NCBI GenBank assembly: GCA_002363865.1
Contig: DEWY01000006.1
Coordinates: 310,001-374,000 of the forward strand
Direction of reading: 5' to 3'
Origin: Caulobacteraceae bacterium UBA3198
GTDB lineage: Bacteria; Pseudomonadota; Alphaproteobacteria; Caulobacterales; Caulobacteraceae
DNA: 64,000 nt
Translations under genes and position numbers: made by a program
The notes under the pieces: generated by a model
Told to the model about the DNA's origin: nothing
Seen by the model: only the letters and a program-made list of their open reading frames with translations
Databases searched by the model: none
Shown: positions 1 through 10,143 of the stretch, piece by piece
Numbering within the stretch: position 1 is the stretch's first letter
Layout: every line of letters begins with the position of its first letter

Positions 1-1047
1 GTCTCCCCCGACCAATAGAAGTCCGGCAGGCGGTTGGCGGCGCCCAGCGCATTGGTGTCCAGATAGGCCGGCATCTTCAGCCAGTAGATCCCGCGCACGA
101 AACTCCCGCCAGCCAAGGATCTGGCGGATGAACCCCTCCACCGCGTTCAGCGGCGCGCGCCCGGCCCGCCACTGGGCCTCGGCCCGGCGACAGAGATCGA
201 GAGGGTCGAGCAGGCCTAGGTTCAGGGCCGCTGAAAGCCGGCCGTGCCAGAGCCAGGGTTCGCCGCGCGCCATGGCGTCCTGGTGGTCTCCAAAGCCTGG
301 GAGAATATCTGCGAAGAAGTGGCGGGCGAGGTCTTCGGCCTCCTGGAGGTTGGTCGCCCACCCAAAGGCGTCAAGCTCGCCGAACCCATCCGGCGACAGG
401 GTCGCGATCTCGGCGATCAGCCCTTGCGTCACCGCATTGGGCGAGATGATCAGCCGCTCCGGAGTGCTGGCCCCCTTGGGCAGCCGTCGACGGTTCTCCG
501 CGTCGAAGTTCCAGCGCCCTCCGGCCGGCTGATCCCCCTGCATGAGGATCCCGTGTCGACGGCGCATGTCGCGGTAGAAGAACTCCATGCGAAGCTCCCG
601 CCGCCCCTTGGCCCAGCGCTCGAAGGTCTCGGCGTCACAGAGGTAGCGATCATCGGCCAGGCGCCGGATCGGCGCGGACAGGCTGACCTCGAGATCATCG
701 AACGCCCGTTCCAGACGCCACTCGCCTGACCGGGTGAGCCAGATCTCTTCGGGCTGCAGATCGTTGGCCGCGCGGCGCAGTTCCCCGGTCAGACCGCCGC
801 TGGTGGCGGGATCATCGTGGCGGACATAGCGCACCTCGAAGCCCGTCCCCCGCAGAGCCTCGGCGTGCTGACGCATGGCCGCCAGGACCATGACCAGCTT
901 CTGGCGATGGTGCGGCGCGTAGGTCATCTCCTCAGCCGCCTCGACCATCAGCACGACGTCCCGGCCAGGATCGGCCTCGCGCAGGGAAGAGAGCCTGTTC
1001 GGGGGCGACAGCTGGTCGCCCAGCACCAGGATCAGCCGCCTCACCAT
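1..1047 (-). CDS. Cryptochrome/photolyase-related protein (3' end outside window, apparent frameshift)
   Basis: This is the COG3046 branch of photolyases and cryptochromes: FAD proteins that repair or sense UV-damaged DNA and usually run to about 500 residues. The reading starts MVRRLILVLGDQLSP, typical of the family. Family-like blocks follow: EMTYAPHHRQKLV, a WNFDAENR block near residue 180, and ILGWREF near residue 310. After that the family sequence (VRGIYWLKMPAYLDTNALGA) continues only in the next frame, because one extra base sits in an A3 run at 100-102. Its ATG overlaps the stop of the upstream dehydrogenase gene by 7 bases, so translation is probably coupled. The C-terminal part, with the iron-sulfur cysteines of this branch, lies beyond the edge. 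The shift may be a real mutation or a sequencing error. Confidence 0.85.
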   Translation of the reverse strand, partial: MVRRLILVLGDQLSPPNRLSSLREADPGRDVVLMVEAAEEMTYAPHHRQKLVMVLAAMRQHAEALRGTGFEVRYVRHDDPATSGGLTGELRRAANDLQPEEIWLTRSGEWRLERAFDDLEVSLSAPIRRLADDRYLCDAETFERWAKGRRELRMEFFYRDMRRRHGILMQGDQPAGGRWNFDAENRRRLPKGASTPERLIISPNAVTQGLIAEIATLSPDGFGELDAFGWATNLQEAEDLARHFFADILPGFGDHQDAMARGEPWLWHGRLSAALNLGLLDPLDLCRRAEAQWRAGRAPLNAVEGFIRQILGWREFRARDLLAEDAGLSGHQCAGRRQPPAGLLLVGGD

Positions 1048-1757
1048 GGGATGGGCGCACCGTCCCAGGCGAAGAAGCCGCCGTTGTCGGCGGGGCCGAG
1101 CCCGTCCACCACAGCAAGCAGGCGCTCGGCGGCGAAGTCGGGGGTGAAGAGCTTCTCGGCGCTCACCGCGCCCTGGAACGGCGCCGACAGGCCCGTATCC
1201 ACAGTGCCCGGGTGCAGGGCGACACAGATGGCCTGGGGCCGCTGGCGGGCCAGTTCGATGGCCAGGGACCGGACCAGCTGATTGAGGGCGGCCTTGGAGG
1301 CCCGATAGCCGTACCAGCCCCCCAGGCGGTTATCCTCGATGCTGCCCACCCGGGCTGACAGGGCGGCGAACACGCTCCTGCGGTCCCGGGGCAGGCGCGG
1401 CAGGAAGTGCTTGGCCGCCAAGGCCGGCCCCACCGCATTGTCGGCGAAGGCCGCGATCAGCGCTTCGGCCTCCAGGTGTCGCCAGGATTTTTCGGGCGGC
1501 CGCCCCAGGGCCTGCAGTCGGCCGGTAGCCACCAGAACCCGGTCCAGGGGCGTCTCGGCGTCGATGGCTGCGGCGGCCGCGGCGATGGACGCCTCATCGT
1601 TCAGATCGATTGGCCCCCAGGTCACGCCCGCCGGCAGGGCGTCAGGCCGGGTGCGGGACAGGGCCAGCACCGGACCGCCATGGGGCTGCGCGGCCAGGCG
1701 CTTGACCAGGGCTCCGCCGATGCCGCCGCCGGCTCCGATGACAATGCTCGCGCCCAT
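1041..1757 (-). CDS. Short-chain dehydrogenase/reductase (SDR)
   Basis: A 238-residue SDR. The N-terminal nucleotide-binding motif GAGGGIGGALV follows the start directly, and the catalytic YxxxK is seen as YGYRASK around residue 165, after an S-containing strand. The ATG at 1757 was chosen over an earlier in-frame codon because the glycine motif begins within 6 residues and an AGGAG lies 9 bases upstream. The stop codon overlaps the start of the photolyase-like gene, giving a two-gene unit. SDRs beside photolyase relatives are a recurring pairing. The substrate cannot be told from sequence. Confidence 0.85.
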   Translation of the reverse strand: MGASIVIGAGGGIGGALVKRLAAQPHGGPVLALSRTRPDALPAGVTWGPIDLNDEASIAAAAAAIDAETPLDRVLVATGRLQALGRPPEKSWRHLEAEALIAAFADNAVGPALAAKHFLPRLPRDRRSVFAALSARVGSIEDNRLGGWYGYRASKAALNQLVRSLAIELARQRPQAICVALHPGTVDTGLSAPFQGAVSAEKLFTPDFAAERLLAVVDGLGPADNGGFFAWDGAPIPW

Positions 1758-2063
1758 GGCGTCGGCTCCTGAAAAAGGGTCGCTCCGCCCCCATCTACGG
1801 CCTCCGGCGGGCCTTTGATGCGACGCAAGGGAAGGGCCTACCCAATTCAGGGCGCCAAAAGGTCGCAGGCGCTTGAATTTTTTCCCGGCAATCCAATCTG
1901 TTGAGGGCGCGGGACGGCATCCCCCCACGACTGTCGAAAGACGTCAGCCGGACCTGCGCAGGGCGCGCCGGGCGTGAGACTGTGACGCTTCTCTCCCCCC
2001 AAGCCCCGTCCGGACTTCGTCGGGCGCGCCCACCCCTTGCCGATCAGGCAGGATCCGCCCCGA
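1758..2063. other. Intergenic stretch between the SDR gene and ftsK
   Basis: These 306 bases hold no open frame with believable codon use. They lie downstream of ftsK and upstream of the SDR/photolyase pair, all on the minus strand, so they should contain the promoter of that pair. No clear terminator hairpin with a T-run was seen. Confidence 0.5.
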
Positions 2064-4454
2064 TCAGGGCGGCGCACCCACCAGGATTTCACGCTTGCCC
2101 GCGTGGTTGGCGGGGCTGACCACGCCCTCCTGCTCCATCCGTTCGATGAGCGAGGCCGCGCGGTTGTAGCCGATCTGCAGCCGGCGCTGGACGTAGCTGG
2201 TGGAGGCCTTGCCGTCGCGGGTGACCACGGCCACGGCGCGGTCGTAGAGATCGTCGCCGGAATTGCCACCGGCCCCGAAGTCATCGCCCCCGCCGCCGTC
2301 CTCGTCATCGCCCCCGGCGGTGACGTCCTCCACATATTGCGGCTCGCCCTGGGCGCGCAGGTATTTGGCCACCGCCTCCACCTCCTCGTCGGAGACGAAG
2401 GGGCCGTGCAGGCGGGTGATCCGCCCGCCGCCGGCCATGTAGAGCATGTCGCCCTGACCCAGCAGCTGCTCGCCGCCCTGTTCGCCCAGGATGGTTCGGC
2501 TGTCGATCTTCGAGGTGACCTGGAAGGATATCCGCGTCGGGAAGTTGGCCTTGATGGTGCCGGTGATCACGTCCACCGAGGGACGCTGCGTGGCCATGAT
2601 CAGGTGGATGCCGGCCGCCCGGGCCATCTGGGCCAGGCGCTGGACCGCGCCCTCCACATCCTTGCCGGCCACCAGCATCAGGTCGGCCACCTCATCGATG
2701 ACCACCACCAGATAGGGCATGGGCTTGGGATCAATGCGCTCGCTCTCATAGACCGGCCGACCGCCCTCATCGAAGCCGGTCTGAACGGTGCGCTCGAAGT
2801 GCTCGCCCTTGGCCGCGGCCTCCTTGGCCCGCTCGTTGTACGAGGCGACATTGCGCACGCCGATCTTGGACATCAGGCGATAGCGGTCCTCCATCTCGCG
2901 CACGGTCCATTTCAGCGCGACGATGGCTTTCTTCGGATCGGTGACGACGGGCGCCAGCAGGTGCGGGATGCCGTCATAGACCGACAGCTCCAGCATCTTC
3001 GGGTCGATCATGATGAACCGGCACTGGTCCGGCGCCAGCCGGTAGAGGATCGACAGGATCATGGCGTTGACCCCCACCGACTTGCCCGAGCCGGTGGTGC
3101 CGGCGATCAGCAGGTGAGGCATCTTCGACAGGTCGGCGATATAGGGTTCGCCGCCGATATTCTCGCCCAGCGCCATGGGCAGGGCCAGCGTCGAGCGTTC
3201 GTATTCGGGGCTGGCCAGCAGGTCGCGCAGATAGACGGTCTCGCGCTTCTGATTGGGCAGCTCGATGCCGATGGCGTTGCGGCCCGGCACCACGGCCACG
3301 CGGCAGGCGGCGACGGACATGGAGCGGGCGATATCGTCCGACAGCGCCACCACCCGGGCGGACTTCACGCCAGGCGCGGGCACGAGTTCATAGAGGGTGA
3401 CCACGGGGCCAGGCCGGATCTGGTCGATCTGGCCGCGGACCCCGAACTCGGCGAGCACGCCTTCCAGCAGCTGGGCGTTCTGGCGCAGGGCGCCCTCGTC
3501 GAAGGCCGCCGCCCGGGGCTTGGGCTTGGCCAGCATGGAGAGCTCGGGCAGTGAGAAGCCGTCAGGCCGGACGAAATCGAACACGCCCTGGTTTTCGCGG
3601 GTCTCGCGGGAGGAGGCCTGAGGCGGCGTCTTAGGCGCGCGAATATTGAGACCGGGCGCAGCGTCGAGGGATTCGGCGGCGGGCTCGGCCACGGCCGGGG
3701 CAACGACGCCGGGGGCCGGGCCGAGGGCCTGGGGCGGAATCTCGGCCGCCTTGGCGGCGCGGCGGGCCCGGGCGGCGCGAGCCGGCGCGGGCGGCGCCGG
3801 GGGCTCGAGCTCGACCTTCGGGCGGGGGGTCAGGGCCTGCGTCAGCCCCTCTCCCAGGGCCGTGAAGTTCAGCCGTCGGATTCCCAGGGCGAAGGCCAAG
3901 GCGGCGGCGCCGGCGAGACCGAGGCTCAGGGCCGCCAGAGGCCGGGCCGCCGGGATGCGGGCGAAGTCCAGCAGACCCGCCAGGGCCGACAACACCCCAT
4001 GGCCCCAGAAGCCGCCAAGTCCCTTGGCCAGCGGCCAGATGGCCGGGGGCGCGGGCCAAGCCATCAGGGCGGCCAGGGCCAGGACGCCCAGCAGACCGAT
4101 CGCAGCGCGCAGGCGCAGATCAGCGCGGTTGGCGTCGGGGTCCGGCGACAGGGCGCGGGAAAGGCCGAGCAGCACCATGATCAGGGCGGCCAGGGCCGCC
4201 GCCAGGCCCAGGGACTGGACGGCGATATCGGCGATGACGGCGCCAGGCTGACCCAGCACGTTCAACGGCGGGCGCCCGCTGGCGGCGTTCAGGCTGGGAT
4301 CGGCGGCGTTATAGGTGGCGAGCGCCAGGGCCGCGGCCACACCGGCGGCCGCCAGCATCCCGCCCCGCAGGCGTGCGGTCAGGGGATGGGTCCAGGCGAG
4401 CCGGGCGATATAGAGCCCAAGCTCAAGACCAGATTTTCGCGCCGCGCGCGCCAT
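2064..4454 (-). CDS. ftsK: DNA translocase FtsK
   Basis: A 796-residue septal DNA pump that moves chromosome termini and activates XerCD recombination at dif during division. The N-terminus holds about four membrane segments (roughly residues 30-200). A Pro/Ala-rich linker follows (about 210-300), then the motor with Walker A GTTGSGKS near 450 and a Walker-B-type VVVIDEVADLM near 585. A C-terminal winged-helix gamma domain ends the protein (SYVQRRLQIGYNRAASLIERME), which reads KOPS sites. Length and order are normal for an alphaproteobacterial FtsK. The ATG at 4454 is followed by a basic stretch and the first hydrophobic helix. A CtrA-like site lies 43-57 bases upstream. Confidence 0.97.
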   Translation of the reverse strand: MARAARKSGLELGLYIARLAWTHPLTARLRGGMLAAAGVAAALALATYNAADPSLNAASGRPPLNVLGQPGAVIADIAVQSLGLAAALAALIMVLLGLSRALSPDPDANRADLRLRAAIGLLGVLALAALMAWPAPPAIWPLAKGLGGFWGHGVLSALAGLLDFARIPAARPLAALSLGLAGAAALAFALGIRRLNFTALGEGLTQALTPRPKVELEPPAPPAPARAARARRAAKAAEIPPQALGPAPGVVAPAVAEPAAESLDAAPGLNIRAPKTPPQASSRETRENQGVFDFVRPDGFSLPELSMLAKPKPRAAAFDEGALRQNAQLLEGVLAEFGVRGQIDQIRPGPVVTLYELVPAPGVKSARVVALSDDIARSMSVAACRVAVVPGRNAIGIELPNQKRETVYLRDLLASPEYERSTLALPMALGENIGGEPYIADLSKMPHLLIAGTTGSGKSVGVNAMILSILYRLAPDQCRFIMIDPKMLELSVYDGIPHLLAPVVTDPKKAIVALKWTVREMEDRYRLMSKIGVRNVASYNERAKEAAAKGEHFERTVQTGFDEGGRPVYESERIDPKPMPYLVVVIDEVADLMLVAGKDVEGAVQRLAQMARAAGIHLIMATQRPSVDVITGTIKANFPTRISFQVTSKIDSRTILGEQGGEQLLGQGDMLYMAGGGRITRLHGPFVSDEEVEAVAKYLRAQGEPQYVEDVTAGGDDEDGGGGDDFGAGGNSGDDLYDRAVAVVTRDGKASTSYVQRRLQIGYNRAASLIERMEQEGVVSPANHAGKREILVGAPP

Positions 4455-4496
4455 GGGGCCTCCAATCGACTGGCGCCCATCTATGGCTGCGGAGGG

Positions 4497-4511
4497 TTAA
4501 GAGGCGTTTAC
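4497..4511 (-). promoter_or_regulatory. CtrA-like binding site upstream of ftsK
   Basis: Read on the minus strand this is GTAA-ACGCCTC-TTAA followed by CC, against the Caulobacter CtrA consensus TTAA-N7-TTAACC. One base of the first half differs. It lies 43 bases from the ftsK start, in the divergent region shared with the gene at 4600. The match is by eye only. Confidence 0.4.
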
Positions 4512-4599
4512 CCCGACCCGTCGCCCGCCCCCCTACCCTCAGTCTCTTTGGTGATGATCGCGCTTCCGCTTCGCGACGCAGCGCACTAGGTTTCGCCCC

Positions 4600-5037
4600 A
4601 TGTGGACCGTTCCTCGACCCGTCCTGCGCCTCGTGGCGCTGTTGCTGCTGACCTGCGCCACCGGCGCCTTCGTCCTGGGCGTCCTGGGCGCCGAGCCGCG
4701 GGGCGGACGCCTGCCTGGTGAGGTGGCCGCCGAAGACGGGGCGCCCGCGGTGAACGCCACCGAGGCCCAGGCCCTCGATATGGATGGCCCGAGCGCGGCG
4801 CCGGTCTCGACGGCGGAGTCGACCGAGGACGAGCCTGCGGCCGCCGAGCCAGCCGAAACCGCCCAGGCCGACCCCCAGGTGCCGGCCCTGCAGGTCCCCG
4901 ATGAGCCCGCCCCGGCCCCCGCCCCAAAGGCCGCGCCGCCGCCCAAGGCGCCTGCGCCGAAAGCGCCGGCTGCGCCTCAGAGCGGCGACGCTATCGGCGA
5001 CCTGGTGGACGGCCTGAGCGAGCTGCCCCCCTTCTGA
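4600..5037 (+). CDS. Membrane-anchored Ala/Pro-rich protein of unknown function
   Basis: A 145-residue product with one N-terminal hydrophobic helix (about residues 8-32, VLRLVALLLLTCATGAFVLG). An acidic Ala/Glu stretch and a Pro-Ala-Lys-rich spacer (about 105-130) follow, ending in a short tail with GDAIGDLVDGLSELPPF. It is most likely a bitopic protein with an extended periplasmic part. It is transcribed away from ftsK across about 145 bases that could hold both promoters. No family was recognised. Low-complexity composition makes the reading less certain than for its neighbours. Confidence 0.6.
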   Translation: MWTVPRPVLRLVALLLLTCATGAFVLGVLGAEPRGGRLPGEVAAEDGAPAVNATEAQALDMDGPSAAPVSTAESTEDEPAAAEPAETAQADPQVPALQVPDEPAPAPAPKAAPPPKAPAPKAPAAPQSGDAIGDLVDGLSELPPF

Positions 5038-5048
5038 GGGCCTGGGTC

Positions 5049-5741
5049 TCAGGAGGCCGGCGGCGCGTCCGGCGGCGCGTCGGGTCCGGCCAGAGGCGGA
5101 CGGCCCTTGTCTCTGTACTTAATGGCGTCCGGCGCGGTCACCCCGGCCGAGACGATGAACTGGATGGCTTCGTTCAGCGTCCAGTCCAGCCAGACCAGGC
5201 GGCTGACCGGCACAATTTCCACATAGCCTGATGTCGGGTTGGGCGTCGTCGGCACATAGACCGCCGCCAACTCTTCGCCGGTGTCCGCCGCCCGGAAGAT
5301 CTGGGTGACCAGGCCCACGGTCTTCATCTCCTCGGACGGGAACTCGATCAGCACCACCTTCTGCGCCTTCTCCATCGGCGACTGGAAGCTGGCGATCAGC
5401 TTCTGCGCCGAGGCGTAGATGGTCCGGCCGATGGGGATGCGGCCCACCAGGTCGTCCACCGCCTGGCCAAAGGCTCGCCCCGCGGCCCCGCGGGCCAGGA
5501 CGCCGACAATGGTCAGGATGACCAGGGCGGTAAGGATTTCCAGAATGGTGGTGAAGACGCCCCCCTCCTCGCCGCCGCCCAGGGAGGTCAGCGGCCGGAT
5601 CACCAGGGCGCCGAGCAGCGAGGCGAGCTTGGCCAACAGCCAGAGCGCCCAGACCGTCAAGGCCAGGGGCGCGAGGGTGATGGCCCCCACCGCCAGGGTC
5701 TGGGGCCAGCGGATCAGAAACTGTCGAAGGGCGGGATCCAT
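5049..5741 (-). CDS. DUF502 family membrane protein
   Basis: A 230-residue protein of the DUF502 family. Two long hydrophobic segments lie near residues 15-45 and 65-90. A conserved cytoplasmic block follows, with IPIGRTIYASAQKL, VVLIEFPSEEMKTVGLVTQ and VPTTPNPTSGYVEIVP, all hallmarks of the family. Function is unknown; some members are described as related to plant COV proteins. The C-terminus is Pro/Ala-rich. It converges with the 4600-5037 gene, the stops being 11 bases apart. Confidence 0.88.
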   Translation of the reverse strand: MDPALRQFLIRWPQTLAVGAITLAPLALTVWALWLLAKLASLLGALVIRPLTSLGGGEEGGVFTTILEILTALVILTIVGVLARGAAGRAFGQAVDDLVGRIPIGRTIYASAQKLIASFQSPMEKAQKVVLIEFPSEEMKTVGLVTQIFRAADTGEELAAVYVPTTPNPTSGYVEIVPVSRLVWLDWTLNEAIQFIVSAGVTAPDAIKYRDKGRPPLAGPDAPPDAPPAS

Positions 5742-5814
5742 GGGCTGCGGCTCTCGTGTGATGCGGGTCGTGCGTACCTAAACGCAGCCGCAGCCCTGCG
5801 GAAACATGCCGCGC

Positions 5815-6702
5815 TTATGCCGCCCCTGGCGCGACGCCGTGCGCGGCGAAATGGGCCAGCATGCGGGCCCAGCCATCCTTGGCGGCGGAGGCGTCATAGG
5901 CCGAGCGGTAGTCGGCATGGAAGCCGTGTTGGGAGTCCGGATAGACGATGATCTCGCTGTCGGTCTTGCCCGCCGCAGCCAGGGCGGCGCGCATCTGCTC
6001 CACATGCTCCAGCGGGATGCCCTGGTCCTTGCCGGCATAGAGGCCGAGCACCGGGGCCGACAGATCCGCGGCCATGTCGACGGGCCACTGGCGTTCGTCG
6101 GCTGGGGCGTCGGCGGGCCGCGCCAGTCGGCCATACCAGGCCACGCCGGCCTTGAAGTAGTTCAGGCGCTGGCAGGCCTGCCAGGTGATGTTGCCGCCCC
6201 AGCAGAAACCGGTGATCGCCGCAGCCTCGGCCTTTGCGTAATCCTTCGCCTTCAGGAAGGCCATGGCCGCTGACAGGTCCCCCATGACCTGCGGGTCGGT
6301 GGCCGTGGCGACGATCTTGCGGATCTCGGCATAATCGGTGAGGCCTGACGGGTCTCCGGCCCGGGCGAAGAAATCCGGCGCCATGGCCACATAGCCGAGC
6401 TGCGCCAGGCGGCGGCAGACATCGCGGATGTATTCGTGGATCCCAAAAATCTCGGAGACGACGATCACCACGGGATAGGCGCCCTCGGCCGCAGGCCGGG
6501 CCAGGTAGGCGGGAATCTGGGTGTCGGCCGGCGACAGTTGCACTGTTTCGGTGATGAGGCCGGTCTCAGGCGTGCTGATGGGCTCGGCCTGGGCCGACAG
6601 CGCGAAGGCGGCGTAACCGCCGAGGGCGGCGACCGCGAGGCCCCGGCGCGACAGGTTGAGGTCTGAGGGCTGTGTGCCGTCAGGGCGGGTGAGCGTGGTC
6701 AT
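5815..6702 (-). CDS. Dienelactone hydrolase family protein, Tat-exported
   Basis: A 295-residue alpha/beta hydrolase of the dienelactone hydrolase family. The nucleophile cysteine sits in GFCWGG, the acid in LYAGKDQGIP and the histidine in DSQHGFHADYR, giving the expected Cys-Asp-His triad. The N-terminus carries a twin-arginine-type signal (LSRRGLAVAALGG...) ending near an AQA site around residue 37, so the enzyme is probably periplasmic. The ATG at 6702 is preceded by GGAGG at a suitable distance; longer in-frame starts would run through unlikely sequence. The substrate is unknown. Confidence 0.9.
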   Translation of the reverse strand: MTTLTRPDGTQPSDLNLSRRGLAVAALGGYAAFALSAQAEPISTPETGLITETVQLSPADTQIPAYLARPAAEGAYPVVIVVSEIFGIHEYIRDVCRRLAQLGYVAMAPDFFARAGDPSGLTDYAEIRKIVATATDPQVMGDLSAAMAFLKAKDYAKAEAAAITGFCWGGNITWQACQRLNYFKAGVAWYGRLARPADAPADERQWPVDMAADLSAPVLGLYAGKDQGIPLEHVEQMRAALAAAGKTDSEIIVYPDSQHGFHADYRSAYDASAAKDGWARMLAHFAAHGVAPGAA

Positions 6703-6763
6703 GGGCGTCCTCCACATATGGTTTCCCGCGATCCTGCGGGCCCGCCTGCGGGGAGTCCAGGCT

Positions 6764-7381
6764 TCAGCCCGGCCCTGGCCCCGCCCGCCGCAGGGTGAGG
6801 TTGATACGCCCACCGCCGGGAACCAGACGCGAGGAGCCGACCAGCACCCGGTCGATCCCGTGATGGGCCAGGCGGGCCGGTCCAGCCAGCACGCACACAT
6901 CGCCCGACGCCAGGCGCACCGAGGCGGTCGGATCTCGGCGGCTCACGCCCCCCAGGCGGAAGACGGCCGTATCGCCCAGGGACACAGACAGCACCGGATG
7001 GGCGAAGTCGGCCTCGTCCTTGTCCTGATGCAGGCCCATGCGGGCCCCCTCGCGATAAAGATTGACCAGACAGGCGTCCGGCGGCGCGCCGGCCCCCGCC
7101 GCCTCGGCCCACAGATCAAGCAGCGCCTGCGGGATATCGGGCCACGGCTCGCCCGTCTGCGGGTGGGTCGGCTGATAGCGATAGCCCCCGGCGTCGGTGA
7201 CCCAGCCCAGCGGGCCGAGATTGGTCATCTCCACGCTCATCGGCTTTCCGCCCGGCGTCACCGGCCGGTAGAAGGGCGCCTGCGCCACCCTGGCCAGCAC
7301 CTCGGTCAGCAAGGCGGCCTGGGCGCCGACGCTCAGGGCTGCGGGGATGAGACGAAATCCAGTTTGCGAGAGCGGCGCCAT
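6764..7381 (-). CDS. alkB: Alpha-ketoglutarate-dependent dioxygenase AlkB
   Basis: A 205-residue Fe(II)/2-oxoglutarate dioxygenase that repairs N-alkylated bases in single-stranded DNA by oxidative demethylation. The iron ligands are visible as HxD in LHQDKDE (near residue 128) and as the distal His in LAHHGIDR. The 2-oxoglutarate-binding arginines lie in GRINLTLRR at the C-terminus. The substrate-lid residues PLGWVTDAGGYRY match AlkB. Length is normal. It is transcribed divergently from the gene at 7402 with only 20 bases between the starts. No Ada-type box was seen. Confidence 0.95.
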   Translation of the reverse strand: MAPLSQTGFRLIPAALSVGAQAALLTEVLARVAQAPFYRPVTPGGKPMSVEMTNLGPLGWVTDAGGYRYQPTHPQTGEPWPDIPQALLDLWAEAAGAGAPPDACLVNLYREGARMGLHQDKDEADFAHPVLSVSLGDTAVFRLGGVSRRDPTASVRLASGDVCVLAGPARLAHHGIDRVLVGSSRLVPGGGRINLTLRRAGPGPG

Positions 7382-7401
7382 CAGGCCCCATATAAGCGAC
7401 C

Positions 7402-7902
7402 ATGACCCCGTATGCCCGCATGAAGCCGCTCAGCCTGCGCTCCCTGACCGAGGGGGAAGCCGCCCTGGGACGGGAGATGTTCGGCCAAGGCCTGGAGCCG
7501 CGGCGCATCCGGATCCTGAGCCAGCCGCTCTGGCCGCGGGCGTTTGCGGCGGGCTCGCGGTTGATGGTCTTTCCGCACAGGGCCGCGGCGGCGGACTTCT
7601 CCCAGGCGTCGCTCGGCCTGCAGGGACTCTTCGTGCACGAACTGACCCATGTCTGGCAGGCCCAGCGGGGGATCGGCCTGCTGGGGGCCAAGCTCCGCTG
7701 CGGCGACGGCCCGGAGGCCTATGCCTATGACCTGATGTCGGGCCACAGCTTTCACGACCTCAATATCGAGCAACAGGCCATGGTTGTGCAGCACGCCTTC
7801 CTGGCGAGTCGCCGCGCTCCGACCCCCTATTCCCCCCTCGCCTATGGCGCATTTCTGGCCGGATTTTGCGCGTTTGGACCCGATAAACCCCGGAAAGTTT
7901 AG
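7402..7902 (+). CDS. Conserved protein with an HExxH-like zinc motif ('vgr-related' family)
   Basis: A 166-residue soluble protein. Its most telling feature is HELTHVWQ near residue 78, an HExxH metal-binding motif of the kind used by zinc peptidases. A later conserved stretch reads YAYDLMSGHSFHDLNIEQQAMVVQ. Similar small proteins in Caulobacterales are commonly labelled vgr-related, but the function is not established. The 5' end is next to alkB on the opposite strand. The dnaK heat-shock promoter lies just after its stop. Confidence 0.75.
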   Translation: MTPYARMKPLSLRSLTEGEAALGREMFGQGLEPRRIRILSQPLWPRAFAAGSRLMVFPHRAAAADFSQASLGLQGLFVHELTHVWQAQRGIGLLGAKLRCGDGPEAYAYDLMSGHSFHDLNIEQQAMVVQHAFLASRRAPTPYSPLAYGAFLAGFCAFGPDKPRKV

Positions 7903-7912
7903 GGGCATTGGA

Positions 7913-7940
7913 CTTGTAGCGGCTATCAAGAGCCCCATAT
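7913..7940 (+). promoter_or_regulatory. Heat-shock (sigma-32/RpoH) promoter of dnaK
   Basis: CTTGTA (7913-7918) and CCCCATAT (7933-7940) are separated by 14 bases. This fits the sigma-32 consensus CTTGAA-N13-17-CCCCATnT, with one -35 base differing. It is about 138 bases upstream of the dnaK start, inside an otherwise empty leader. Confidence 0.75.
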
Positions 7941-8078
7941 CGCGACTCGACGGCGGCGCCCTGTTTGGGCTAACCGCCCGAGACCCTTTTTCGACCGGGG
8001 GCGGTGACAAGAACCGGGGCGCTTCACTAGAAGGCCCACCACGCGCCGTCCGCCAACAAGGAGCGAGCAGGACTCGAT

Positions 8079-9980
<1,902 letters not shown>

Positions 9981-10061
9981 CCATGAGCCCCGCGGCGCGG
10001 CGCCTTCCTCTTCGCCTTCTGGCGGAGCCGGACGGGCCGCCCCCCGGCGGCGGCGATGAGC

Positions 10062-10100
10062 GCCCCTGTCCAGCCTGGACCCTTGCGGCTGGACAGGGGC
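10062..10100 (+). promoter_or_regulatory. Strong hairpin between dnaK and dnaJ
   Basis: A perfect 14-base inverted repeat (GCCCCTGTCCAGCC at 10062-10075, complement at 10087-10100) with an 11-base loop lies in the 163-base gap between the two chaperone genes. No T-run follows. It could therefore be an RNA-stability or processing element, or a partial terminator that lowers dnaJ relative to dnaK, rather than a full stop. Confidence 0.7.
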
Positions 10101-10143
10101 ATGCCCACCTCAATTTCCACAATCATTCAGACACCTGACGCGC

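Noticed and set aside
2037..3554. Long plus-strand open frames over ftsK and similarly over the BVMO (11566-13173), kup (37061-38884) and purH (46430-48094, minus)
   Set aside because: These are mirror frames produced by high third-position GC opposite strongly conserved genes. Their translations are His/Gln/Gly/Arg-rich and match no family.
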